Of a stretch of DNA of 64,000 nucleotides, positions 16,683-24,087 are shown piece after piece. The notes under the pieces are model-generated. The model saw only the letters and a list, made by a program, of their open reading frames with translations. It did not search any database and had not been told where the DNA came from. The stretch comes from Solirubrobacter sp963837485 (GTDB taxonomy: Bacteria > Actinomycetota > Thermoleophilia > Solirubrobacterales > Solirubrobacteraceae): assembly GCA_963837485.1 (NCBI GenBank), contig CAWINP010000010.1:62001-126000 (forward strand). Direction: 5' to 3'. Each line of letters starts with the position of its first letter. The first letter of the stretch is position 1. A program made the translations under genes and the position numbers.

Positions 16683-17600
16683 ATGCCCGATCTCGTCGCC
16701 GCCGTCCGTTCCGCGCCGGGGCTGCTCGGCAAGCGCGACCTCAAGCTCATCCGCGAGTTCGCTCCGGACGGCGACGACGCCGCGCTGATCCCGCACGCCG
16801 ACGGCTTCCTGGTCCTCTGCGGCGAGGCGATGTCGCCGCCGTTCGTCAAGGCGGATCCGTTCGGCGCCGGCGCCGCCGCGGTGGTCACCAATGTCTCCGA
16901 CGTGCGCGCGATGGGCGGCCGCCCGCTCGCGCTCGTCGACATGCTCGTCAGCCCCGACCACGAGCACGCGAACACCGTCCTGGACGGCATCCGGTGGGCG
17001 GCGGACAAGCTCGGCGTCGAGGTCGTCGGCGGGCACCTGACGATCGGCCACGAGCCGGCGCTGTCGGCCTCCTGCACCGGCTTCACCACGGCGCCGCTGC
17101 GAGCGAGCGCGGCAAAGCCCGGCGATGCGCTCGTCGCCGCGTTCGCGACCGAGGGCCGCTGGATGAGCGAGACGCAGCCGTTCTGGACCTCGCTGCACGA
17201 CCGCGATCCGGCCATGCTGCGCACCGACGGCGACGCGCTCGTGGAGATCGCCGAGCGCGGCCTCGCGCACGCGGCACGGGACGTCTCGATGCCCGGCATC
17301 GCCGGCTCGCTGCTGCAGATGATCGAGGGTGCGGGCTGCGGCGCGGACCTGCGCACCGACGCGGTCCCGCGGCCCGACGGCGCGCCGCTCGAGCGCTGGC
17401 TGCTGACGTTCCCGAGCTTCGGCTTCCTGCTCGCCACCGCGCAGCCCGAGGCGACCTGCGCGGTGTTCGCCGAGCACGGGCTCGCGGCGGCGGAGTGCGG
17501 GCGCTTCGACGCCACCCGGACGCTCAAGCTGGACGGGCGCACGGCCTGGGACCTCAACGAGACGCCGCTGACAGGGCTATCGCCATCGGCTGATGCATGA
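16683..17600 (+). CDS. AIR-synthase-related protein (Sll0787 / MSMEG_0567 C-terminal type)
   Basis: 305 residues with the PurM/SelD/ThiL fold: FAPDGDDAALIP (nucleotide-binding Asp pair), then GGHLTIGHEPALSASCTGF and MPGIAGSLLQMIEGAGCGADL. Such proteins bind ATP in a glycine-rich cleft and activate an oxygen for attack by nitrogen. The order beside radical SAM and GNAT genes is that of the Nit1C cluster (sll0785-0787). Unlike its neighbours it is on the plus strand: 15 bases from the divergent allG start and overlapping the GNAT gene end by 47 bases. The start has no strong Shine-Dalgarno, so it may be leaderless. Confidence 0.85.
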   Translation: MPDLVAAVRSAPGLLGKRDLKLIREFAPDGDDAALIPHADGFLVLCGEAMSPPFVKADPFGAGAAAVVTNVSDVRAMGGRPLALVDMLVSPDHEHANTVLDGIRWAADKLGVEVVGGHLTIGHEPALSASCTGFTTAPLRASAAKPGDALVAAFATEGRWMSETQPFWTSLHDRDPAMLRTDGDALVEIAERGLAHAARDVSMPGIAGSLLQMIEGAGCGADLRTDAVPRPDGAPLERWLLTFPSFGFLLATAQPEATCAVFAEHGLAAAECGRFDATRTLKLDGRTAWDLNETPLTGLSPSADA

Positions 17601-18027
17601 CGCCGTGGTAGGGCGCGGCGTCGCCGTCGCGCTCCCAGCCGAGCCGCTCGAAGAAACGCACGTTGGCGACCTGCACCTGCGCGATCATCCGCTCGCCGCC
17701 GCGGGCGCCGGCGGTCGCGACGGCGAACCGCACGAGCCGCTCGCCGAGCTGGTGCGTTCGGGCACTCGGCAGCACCGCGAGCCGGTCGCCCTTCCATAGC
17801 CGCGCGTCGAGCGGGTACAGCCGCACCGCGCCGGCGATCTCGCCGCCGGCCTCCGCCACCACGTGCACGGTGCCGGGCGCCGCGTCGAGCGCGTCGCGGT
17901 CGTCCTCGAAGAGCGCCTGCCGCTCCACGAAGATCGCCCGCCGCACGGCGAAGTGCGCGGCGAGCTCGGCCTCGCCCGACGCGACGCGCGGGCTAGCGAC
18001 GCGCGCCGGCGAGAACGTCGTGGACAT
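17554..18027 (-). CDS. GNAT acetyltransferase of the MSMEG_0567 / Sll0786 family
   Basis: 157 residues. The ATG at 18027 has GAGGG six bases before it and lies 35 bases inside the radical SAM gene. The GNAT core is visible: FAVRRAIFVERQALFEDDRDALD (the strand 1-helix 1 region typical of this family), GEIAGAVRLYPLD, then LAVLPSARTHQLGERLVRFAV (acetyl-CoA loop region) and VRFFERLGWERDG. It should acylate an amine, probably an intermediate made by the radical SAM or amidohydrolase step. The family is known from Nit1C clusters involved in nitrile and cyanide assimilation. Confidence 0.83.
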   Translation of the reverse strand: MSTTFSPARVASPRVASGEAELAAHFAVRRAIFVERQALFEDDRDALDAAPGTVHVVAEAGGEIAGAVRLYPLDARLWKGDRLAVLPSARTHQLGERLVRFAVATAGARGGERMIAQVQVANVRFFERLGWERDGDAAPYHGVMHQPMAIALSAASR

Positions 18028-19144
18028 CGTCGCCCTCTTCACGGCGCAGCACGCGCTCCCACGCCGACAGCCCCGAGCACGCCTGGCAGCGCGCGCAGCC
18101 GGCCTTCGCGTCGAGATGGTCGAAGCCGGCATCGGCCAGCATCGCCGAGACCTCCGCATAGATCGCCGCGACGTAGTCGGGCGGGGGAGGCGGCACGTCG
18201 GCCATCAGCGTGCCCGGCACCGGTCGCAGCGGCACGACGAACGGGTACACGCCCATCGCGATCGCGCGCCGGCAGCCCTCGACGATCAGCTCCGGCCGCT
18301 CGCCCATCCCGAGCAGCACGTATGTCGTCACCGACCCGCGCCCGAACACGTCGACGGCGGCCTCCCACGTGCGGAAGTAGCCCTCGATCCCGCACTGCGC
18401 CTTGCCCGGGGCGACCCGGGCCAGCACGTCGGGATCGAACGTCTCGGAGTGGATGCCGACCGCGTCGACGCCGGCGCGGCGCACCTCGTCCAGCACACGC
18501 AGGTCGTCCGGCGGCTCGAACTGGACCTGGATCGGCATGCCGCTGGCCTCTTTGATCGCGGCCGCGCAGCGCGAGATGTAGATCGCGCCGCGGTCGCGCC
18601 GGTTCAGCGAGCCGGTGGTCAGGGTGACGTCCACGGCGTGGTCGTGGTCGCGCGCCGCGGTGCACACCTCGGCGAGCATCGCCGGCGTCTTCACCGGCAC
18701 CGTCTGCTCGCCGCGCGTGAGCTCGATCCCGCAGAAGCCGCACTGCTCGGGCGTGTCCCAGTAGATGCACTTCTGGACGACCGTCGAGGCGATCGAGTCC
18801 AGGTGCAGCAGCGCGATCTTCCAGTACGGGATCCCGTCCGCGGTCGCCATGTCGTAGATCTTCGGGCGCGGTGGCAGCGTCACCGGCCCGACGACCGCGT
18901 CGTCCCGGTACAGCGTCGCCCGGCGCCCGGACATGCGCACCGTGTACGGCGAGGCGTCGACGAACGCGGCGTGCGACGGCACCGTCAGCGGCAGCCCGCG
19001 CACCCACAGGAACATCGCGTCCGACGGCCCGGCGCCGCCGCGGCGGTCCGGCAGTGTGCCGGCCGTCTCGTCCACGACGCGCACGCCGAGCGACTGCAGC
19101 TCGACGAGCAGCTGCCGGTCGTCCAAGGAGAGCTGCTCAGGCAT
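17993..19144 (-). CDS. Radical SAM protein, MSMEG_0568 / Sll0785 family
   Basis: 383 residues. The cluster motif is Cys126-x8-Cys135-x2-Cys138 (KCIYWDTPEQCGFCGIE), not the usual CX3CX2C; the CGFCG part is clear. Downstream are DVTLTTGSLNRRDRG (SAM-binding region), IQVQFEPPDD and TTYVLLGMGE, typical of a TIM-like radical SAM barrel. The C-terminus adds AKAGCARCQACSGL, three cysteines that could hold an auxiliary cluster. It overlaps the amidohydrolase by eight bases. The chemistry is not established for the family, which occurs in Nit1C clusters needed for growth on nitriles or cyanide. Confidence 0.88.
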   Translation of the reverse strand: MPEQLSLDDRQLLVELQSLGVRVVDETAGTLPDRRGGAGPSDAMFLWVRGLPLTVPSHAAFVDASPYTVRMSGRRATLYRDDAVVGPVTLPPRPKIYDMATADGIPYWKIALLHLDSIASTVVQKCIYWDTPEQCGFCGIELTRGEQTVPVKTPAMLAEVCTAARDHDHAVDVTLTTGSLNRRDRGAIYISRCAAAIKEASGMPIQVQFEPPDDLRVLDEVRRAGVDAVGIHSETFDPDVLARVAPGKAQCGIEGYFRTWEAAVDVFGRGSVTTYVLLGMGERPELIVEGCRRAIAMGVYPFVVPLRPVPGTLMADVPPPPPDYVAAIYAEVSAMLADAGFDHLDAKAGCARCQACSGLSAWERVLRREEGDDVHDVLAGARR

Positions 19145-19997
19145 GCGTCCCGAACGCCTCCTCGTAGTTGCGCCAGAACACCCGGTCCTTGAGCTCTTGC
19201 GAGATGTCGCGCACGCCGTTGAGCTTCCAGTACTCGCTGTCGAAGTCCGACCACGGCTCGTCGGAGCCGAAGAACACGCGGTCGCCGCCGACGCCCTGCT
19301 TCTCGATCTCGGTCAGCAGCCAGCGCGCGCCGAACCCGACCGCCCACGAGGTGTCGGTGTAGACCTTGTAGCCGTCCCGCACCCACTGCAGGAACTTCGG
19401 CACGAGCTTGATGTGCCCGGACACCCCGCCGCCGAAGTGCACCAGGTAGATCTTGCAGCGCTTGCCGTACTTCTCGACGAGCGGGATGAAGTTGTTGATG
19501 TCCGAGTTCCCGCCCGGCGACGTGTGGAAGTGGAACATCAGGTCGTGCTCCTCGCAGACCTTCATGCACTCGTCGGCGATCGCGAGCGTCTCCTCGTCCC
19601 ACGTGCCCGGGTCGGGGTTGCCGCCGAGCAGGAACGTGGTCTTCAGCGCGACCACGCGCGACTCGGAGGCGAGCTTGAGCGCCTTGCGCGTGAGCTCGGC
19701 GTTGCGCGGCAGGAACGACACCCAGATCGCGGCGAGGATGCGGTCCGAGGACGTCGCCGCCTCCATCACGACGTCATTGAGATCGAACGACAGCTCGTGC
19801 ACCGGCACGCCGTAGTTGGACATGGTCAGCGCGCGCTCGATCTTGAAGTAGTCCATGTGCCTGGAGATGAACTGCTTCGTGTCCTTGTAGTCGTAGACCG
19901 TCGGCTTCACAGGGTGCTCGAGGTCGTAGAACTTCCACGGCGGGATCTCGCCGATGTGGCAGTGCGCGTCGATGATCTTCTTGGGGTGCGTGGCCAC
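19137..19997 (-). CDS. Metal-dependent amidohydrolase (amidohydro_2 TIM barrel)
   Basis: 286 residues. Metal-binding motifs of the amidohydro_2 family are present: IDAHCHIGEIPPWKF (HxH) at the N-terminus, FHFHTSPGG, YLVHFGGG and FFGSDEPWSDFDSEYW (catalytic Asp). The GTG at 19997 gives a start just before the first strand. It lies three bases from the upstream gene and overlaps the radical SAM gene by eight. In known Nit1C clusters a nitrilase is present; no nitrilase is seen here, and this hydrolase (or decarboxylase, as in the related ACMSD group) is in its position. Confidence 0.82.
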   Translation of the reverse strand: MATHPKKIIDAHCHIGEIPPWKFYDLEHPVKPTVYDYKDTKQFISRHMDYFKIERALTMSNYGVPVHELSFDLNDVVMEAATSSDRILAAIWVSFLPRNAELTRKALKLASESRVVALKTTFLLGGNPDPGTWDEETLAIADECMKVCEEHDLMFHFHTSPGGNSDINNFIPLVEKYGKRCKIYLVHFGGGVSGHIKLVPKFLQWVRDGYKVYTDTSWAVGFGARWLLTEIEKQGVGGDRVFFGSDEPWSDFDSEYWKLNGVRDISQELKDRVFWRNYEEAFGTHA

Positions 19998-19999
19998 GG

Positions 20000-20623
20000 T
20001 CAGCTCCTCCCGAAACGGGACCGCGCGTGCTCGATGCGCGCCTCCCATTCCTCGCGGGTGTCGAAGGTCTGCTGGGGCATCGCCGGCGGCTTGTCGAGCA
20101 GCCAGGTGCCGTCGCGCGGGTCCAGCTGGACGACCTCCAGGGTGAACTTCGGGCGCGTCGCGTCGAGCGGCAGCTCGGACGCGTAGTGCAGCGCGCGCCC
20201 GCTCGACACGTGCATGTCGAGCGTGTGCGAGCCGAGCGGCGTGAAGTCGTCGAAGAGGACGACCCACTCGGCCCGTGTGACGCGGGCGCGCTCGAGCCGC
20301 TCGGCGGCGAGCGCCTTGCCCTGCTCGCGCGTGATCTCGCGGTGGCGGTGACAGAACGCGGCGTCGCGGATCGACGCCTGGTCCATCAGCGCGAGCATGG
20401 GCGGGGCGGACCGCGAGACGACCGCGCGTACGAGGTCGCGGCGCTCGCTCCAGGCGACCACCAGGTCGTCCTCGGTGCCCACGTCGCGAAGCTCCTCGGC
20501 GACCGCGCGGACCACGCCGATGTACTGCTGGTAGAGCTCGGCGTTGACCATCACGGACGGGTACACGCGCGCCTCCGCGCGCCGCCAGGCGGCGATCGCG
20601 TCCTCGCGGTCCAGCACCGTCAT
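20000..20623 (-). CDS. Protein of unknown function in the Nit1C-like operon
   Basis: 207 residues, not recognised. It lies four bases after the nitrogen-starvation protein gene and three bases before the amidohydrolase, so it is firmly inside the operon. The N-terminal half is helical and charged (AIAAWRRAEARVYPSVMVNAELYQQYIGVV). The C-terminal half is beta-rich, with EWVVLFDDFTPLGSHTLDMHV and LEVVQLDPRDGTWLLDKPPA. No signal peptide, membrane segment or cysteine motif stands out; there is a CHRHREI stretch near residue 93. It may be an adaptor or a new enzyme. Confidence 0.7.
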   Translation of the reverse strand: MTVLDREDAIAAWRRAEARVYPSVMVNAELYQQYIGVVRAVAEELRDVGTEDDLVVAWSERRDLVRAVVSRSAPPMLALMDQASIRDAAFCHRHREITREQGKALAAERLERARVTRAEWVVLFDDFTPLGSHTLDMHVSSGRALHYASELPLDATRPKFTLEVVQLDPRDGTWLLDKPPAMPQQTFDTREEWEARIEHARSRFGRS

Positions 20624-20627
20624 CGGC

Positions 20628-21116
20628 TCAGACGGTCCAGGTGTTCAGCTGGAACGCCCGGTCGCGCCACGCGGTCAGCGCCGAGTCGAGCACGTCGAGC
20701 GGGTGGAACGGCTTGACGCCCTCCATCAGCAGATTCTCGGGGAAGCCGTAGAGCGCGCCCGACGCGAACCGGCACGCGTACACGGTGCCGCCCTCGTCGA
20801 GGAACGTGCGCAGCTGGTTGTTGATGGCCATGTGGCCGGGGAACGCCTCGTCACCGACCTTCGGGAAGCCGCGGGAGCCGGACGCCATGAGGACCCCGGG
20901 CCCGTAGAGCACCAGGTGCGTCTTGAAGCCCTTGCGCAGGACGCGCGTGGTCGTCAGCAGGTTGACCAAGCCGACGGAGCCCTCGTAGGGCACCGTGTGC
21001 ATGAACGTGTACGCGCTCTCGCCCGGCTCGGCCTTCACATCGGGGAACACCTTCTCCGCCGTATCGAAGAGCTCCGTGCCCTTCTCCGGAAGCTGGATGG
21101 TGTCGGACTTCGCCAC
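20628..21116 (-). CDS. Nitrogen-starvation response protein, MSMEG_0572 / Sll0783 family
   Basis: 162 residues with the GTG at 21116, where AAGGGGGAGG lies just upstream; a GTG at 21131 is an alternative. The sequence (AYTFMHTVPYEGSVGLVNLL, TRVLRKGFKTHLVLYGPG, EAFPGHMAINNQLRTFLDEGG, ACRFASGALYGFPE) fits the Sll0783 family, which looks like a DsrE-like small alpha/beta fold and is induced by nitrogen starvation in cyanobacteria. It is the first gene of the minus-strand operon and is divergent from the XRE-cupin regulator, which probably controls it. Confidence 0.82.
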   Translation of the reverse strand: MAKSDTIQLPEKGTELFDTAEKVFPDVKAEPGESAYTFMHTVPYEGSVGLVNLLTTTRVLRKGFKTHLVLYGPGVLMASGSRGFPKVGDEAFPGHMAINNQLRTFLDEGGTVYACRFASGALYGFPENLLMEGVKPFHPLDVLDSALTAWRDRAFQLNTWTV

Positions 21117-21186
21117 GACCTCCCCCTTCACTCGCCATTCGACCGCATATCGGATCGTGGACGAAGCGTATACCATAGGAAACGTG
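21117..21186. promoter_or_regulatory. Divergent control region between the two nitrogen operons
   Basis: This 70-base gap separates the MSMEG_0572-type gene (minus) from the XRE-cupin gene (plus) and must hold both promoters. GTATAC at 21168-21173 is its own complement, giving a possible -10 element on either strand (TATACC plus, TATACG minus). AGGA at 21177-21180 is the ribosome site for the ATG at 21187. I see no convincing -35 hexamer. If the -10 is used rightward, the leader is only a few bases. The XRE-cupin protein is the obvious candidate to bind here. Confidence 0.4.
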
Positions 21187-21777
21187 ATGCACACGCAGAC
21201 GTCCGCGATGCTGCCAGACATCGAGCGCACCGTCTCGGCCCTCGGGGCCAAGGTGGCTGCCGCGCGGGCCGAACGCGGCTGGTCGCTCGCCCAGCTCGCG
21301 CAGCGCGCCGGCATCTCCGCGGCGGCCGTCCACAAGATCGAGAAGAGCGGCATGACGCCGACGATCGCGAGCCTGATGAAGATCGCCGCGGCGCTCGGCA
21401 AGAGCGTGTCGTTCTTCGTCGATGAGCCGTCGAACCCTGATGTCAACGTGGTTCGCGCCGACGAGCGGGCCCAGGTCTACACGTCCAAGCAGGGTCTGGA
21501 CCTGCGCAACATCTCGGGGCGTTACGGGCCGTTCAACATCGCCGGCGCCGAGGCGGTGGCCGCGCCGCTGGCGAACTCCGGGCCGACGCCGATGAACCAT
21601 CCCGGCGAAGAGCTGGTGATCGTGACCGACGGCGAGCTGGTGTTCACGATCGACGGCGCCAAGCATTCGGTGCGCGCCGGCGACTCCATTCACTTTCGGA
21701 CACAGCTCCCGCACTCGTGGGCGAATCCCAACGAAACGCCGGCACGGGCGATCTGGCTCGTGGTGCGGTCTTCGTGA
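21187..21777 (+). CDS. XRE-family transcriptional regulator with C-terminal cupin
   Basis: 196 residues. Residues about 15-75 form a helix-turn-helix (RAERGWSLAQLAQRAGISAAAVHKIEKSGMTPTIASLMKIAAALG). Residues 110-196 form a small cupin with GEELVIVTDGELVFTIDGAKHSVRAGDSIHF and LPHSWANP, a ligand-sensing domain. The architecture is that of SutR/PuuR-like regulators that sense amines or other small nitrogen compounds. It is first in the plus-strand operon and one base before the carbamate kinase, and sits at the divergence point, so it probably controls both arms. Confidence 0.9.
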   Translation: MHTQTSAMLPDIERTVSALGAKVAAARAERGWSLAQLAQRAGISAAAVHKIEKSGMTPTIASLMKIAAALGKSVSFFVDEPSNPDVNVVRADERAQVYTSKQGLDLRNISGRYGPFNIAGAEAVAAPLANSGPTPMNHPGEELVIVTDGELVFTIDGAKHSVRAGDSIHFRTQLPHSWANPNETPARAIWLVVRSS

Positions 21778-21778
21778 C

Positions 21779-22714
21779 ATGCGCATCGTCGTCGCGGTCG
21801 GGGGCAACGCGCTCATCCGTGCCGGGCAGCAGGGGACGTGGGACGAGCAGCTCGCGAACGTGCGCGAGATCGTCTCGGCGGTGCTCGACCTGCGCGGGCT
21901 CGGCCACGACGTCGTGCTCACGCACGGCAACGGCCCGCACGTAGGCGCGCTGCTGCTGCAGAACATGCTCGGCGAGGCGGAGGCGGCGCCGCTGCCGCTC
22001 GACGCGCTGATCGCGATGACCCAGGGCTGGATCGGCTACCTGCTCGAAAGCAGCTTCGCCGAGCTCGATCCCGCCGTCCCGATCGCCGTGCTGCTGACGC
22101 GAGTGATGGTCGACCTCCAGGACGCGGCGTTCGGCGCCCCCGACAAGCCGGTCGGCCCGTTCTATGACGAGGCCGAGGCACGCCGGCGGGCCGAGGAGCT
22201 GGGCTGGGACGTGGCGTCCGACGCCGGCCGCGGCTGGCGGCGCGTGGTCCCGTCGCCGCATCCCCTGGAGGTGCTGGGCGAGAACCACGTGCGCGCGCTG
22301 CTCGACCAGGGCGCGGTGGTGATCGCGTGCGGAGGCGGCGGGATCCCGGTCGCCGAGCGGGGCTCCGAGGTGGTCGGCGTCGCCGGTGTGATCGACAAGG
22401 ACCGGTGCTCGGCACGCCTGGCCGCCGACATCGGGGCCGACGTGCTGGTGCTGCTCACCGGCGTCCCGCGCGTCGCGCTCGACTACGGCACGCGCTGGGA
22501 GCGCGAGCTGTCGGCGCTGACCGTCGAGGACGCGATGCGCGGGCTCGCCGAGGGCGACTTCCCGGCCGGCAGCATGGGGCCGAAGATCGAGTCGGCCGAG
22601 CGCTTCGTCACCGAGTCCGGCGGCCGCGCGCTGATCACCTCCGCCGACCACCTGGTCGCGGCGATCGGCGGCCACGACGGGACCTGGATCGTCCCGGAGG
22701 GGGTCCGCGTATGA
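21779..22714 (+). CDS. arcC: Carbamate kinase
   Basis: 311 residues of the amino acid kinase family. Motifs include VVAVGGNALI at the N-terminus, VVLTHGNGPHVGALLLQNM, QGWIGYLLESS and VIACGGGGIPV, then the GSMGPKIESAERFV signature near the end. It transfers phosphate from carbamoyl phosphate to ADP, giving ATP and carbamate, which decays to ammonia and CO2. Its stop overlaps the FdrA start (ATGA). Together with FdrA, AllG and AllH it would turn a carbamoyl compound into ATP, as AllK does with AllFGH in allantoin fermentation. Confidence 0.95.
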   Translation: MRIVVAVGGNALIRAGQQGTWDEQLANVREIVSAVLDLRGLGHDVVLTHGNGPHVGALLLQNMLGEAEAAPLPLDALIAMTQGWIGYLLESSFAELDPAVPIAVLLTRVMVDLQDAAFGAPDKPVGPFYDEAEARRRAEELGWDVASDAGRGWRRVVPSPHPLEVLGENHVRALLDQGAVVIACGGGGIPVAERGSEVVGVAGVIDKDRCSARLAADIGADVLVLLTGVPRVALDYGTRWERELSALTVEDAMRGLAEGDFPAGSMGPKIESAERFVTESGGRALITSADHLVAAIGGHDGTWIVPEGVRV

Positions 22715-24087
22715 GTTGGGAGGTGCGCGTCATCCGCAACCGCTACGTCGACAGCGTGCGGCTGATGCAGGTGGCGCAGGTCGTGCGCGGGCACGACGGC
22801 GTGGAGCGCGCCGAGGTGGCGATGGGCACGGCAGCGAACCTGGCGGCGCTCGGCGTGTCGTGCGACGCCACGCCCACCGACGTGGTGATCGCCGTGCAGG
22901 GCGGCGGGGAAGGCGCGCTGGACGCCGCGGTGGCGGAGCTCGCGGCGCCGCCGGCCTCCGATGGCGCCGCGGTGGCCGATCCGCCGCGTTCGCTGTTGTC
23001 CGCACGCGGGAACGTGGCGCTGATCTCGCTGCCCGGCGAGTACGCGGTCCTGGAGGCGCACCGGGCGCTGACCGCGGGGATGCACGTGTTCCTGTTCAGC
23101 GATCACGTGAGCGCGGCCGACGAGATCGAGCTCAAGCGCCGCGCCGTAGATCGCGGGCTGCTCGTCATGGGCCCGGGCTGCGGAACCGCGATGCTCGGCG
23201 ACGCCGGGCTCGGCTTCGCGAACGTGGTGCGCTCGGGCTCGGTCGGGATCGTCGCGGCCGCCGGGACGGGCGCGCAGGAGGCGGCGGTCCTGCTCGACGG
23301 CGCGGGCGCGGGCGTGTCGCAGATCATCGGCGTCGGCGGCCGCGACCTGTCGGCCGCGGTCGGCGGGATCATGTTCGGCGAGGCGATGCGGATGCTCGCG
23401 GCCGACGACGCGACGGAGACGCTGCTGCTGGTGTCCAAGCCGCCGGCGCGCTCGGCGGTGGAGGCGCTCGGCGAGATCGACGTCGGCGGCAAGCGCGTGG
23501 TCGCCGCGTTCGTCGGCTGGGACGGGGCGGCGGCGCCGTTCGAGATCCACTCGACGCTGGACGCCGGCGCGTTCGCGGCGGCGCGCGTCGAGGCGCCCGG
23601 CTTCGACGCCGACGTGCGCGGCGAGGGCCGGCTGCTCGGGCTCTTCTCCGGCGGGTCGCTCGCGCACGAGGCGGTGACGGTGCTCTCGCCGCTGCTGGGC
23701 GGCGAGATCGGCGGCAACGCCGGCGACGGCAGCGATGACGGCCATGTCGTCTACGACCTCGGCGAGGAGGAGTACACGCAGGGGCGGCCGCATCCGATGG
23801 TCGACCTCGAGGTCCGCCGGCGCATGCTCGAAGAGGCCGGCGACGACGTCGGCTGCGTGCTGCTCGACGTGGTGATCGGGCACGGCTCGCACGCCGACCC
23901 GGCGGGCGGCCTGGCGCCGGCGCTGGAGCGGCTGGCGCGCGACCGGCCGGTGATCGCGCACGTGTGCGGCACACCCGCCGACCCGCAGGACTCGCGCCGC
24001 CAGGAGGCGACGCTGCGCGAGGCCGGCGTGATCGTGGCGCCGACGAACGCGAGCGCCGCCCGGCTCGCGGGGAGGGCGCTCGCGTGA
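22711..24087 (+). CDS. fdrA: FdrA-like (AllF) carbamoyltransferase subunit
   Basis: 458 residues. The FdrA/YahF pattern starts with VRVIRNRYVDSVRLMQVAQVV and AEVAMGTAANLAALG, followed by LISLPGEYAVLEAHRALTAGMHVFLFSDHVS, VMGPGCGTAMLG and VGIVAAAGTGAQEAAVLLDGAG, which resembles the succinyl-CoA synthetase alpha fold. It is short compared with E. coli FdrA (about 555) but complete in layout. It overlaps carbamate kinase and the glycosyltransferase by four bases each. Its AllG and AllH partners are in the divergent operon. Confidence 0.88.
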   Translation: MSWEVRVIRNRYVDSVRLMQVAQVVRGHDGVERAEVAMGTAANLAALGVSCDATPTDVVIAVQGGGEGALDAAVAELAAPPASDGAAVADPPRSLLSARGNVALISLPGEYAVLEAHRALTAGMHVFLFSDHVSAADEIELKRRAVDRGLLVMGPGCGTAMLGDAGLGFANVVRSGSVGIVAAAGTGAQEAAVLLDGAGAGVSQIIGVGGRDLSAAVGGIMFGEAMRMLAADDATETLLLVSKPPARSAVEALGEIDVGGKRVVAAFVGWDGAAAPFEIHSTLDAGAFAAARVEAPGFDADVRGEGRLLGLFSGGSLAHEAVTVLSPLLGGEIGGNAGDGSDDGHVVYDLGEEEYTQGRPHPMVDLEVRRRMLEEAGDDVGCVLLDVVIGHGSHADPAGGLAPALERLARDRPVIAHVCGTPADPQDSRRQEATLREAGVIVAPTNASAARLAGRALA

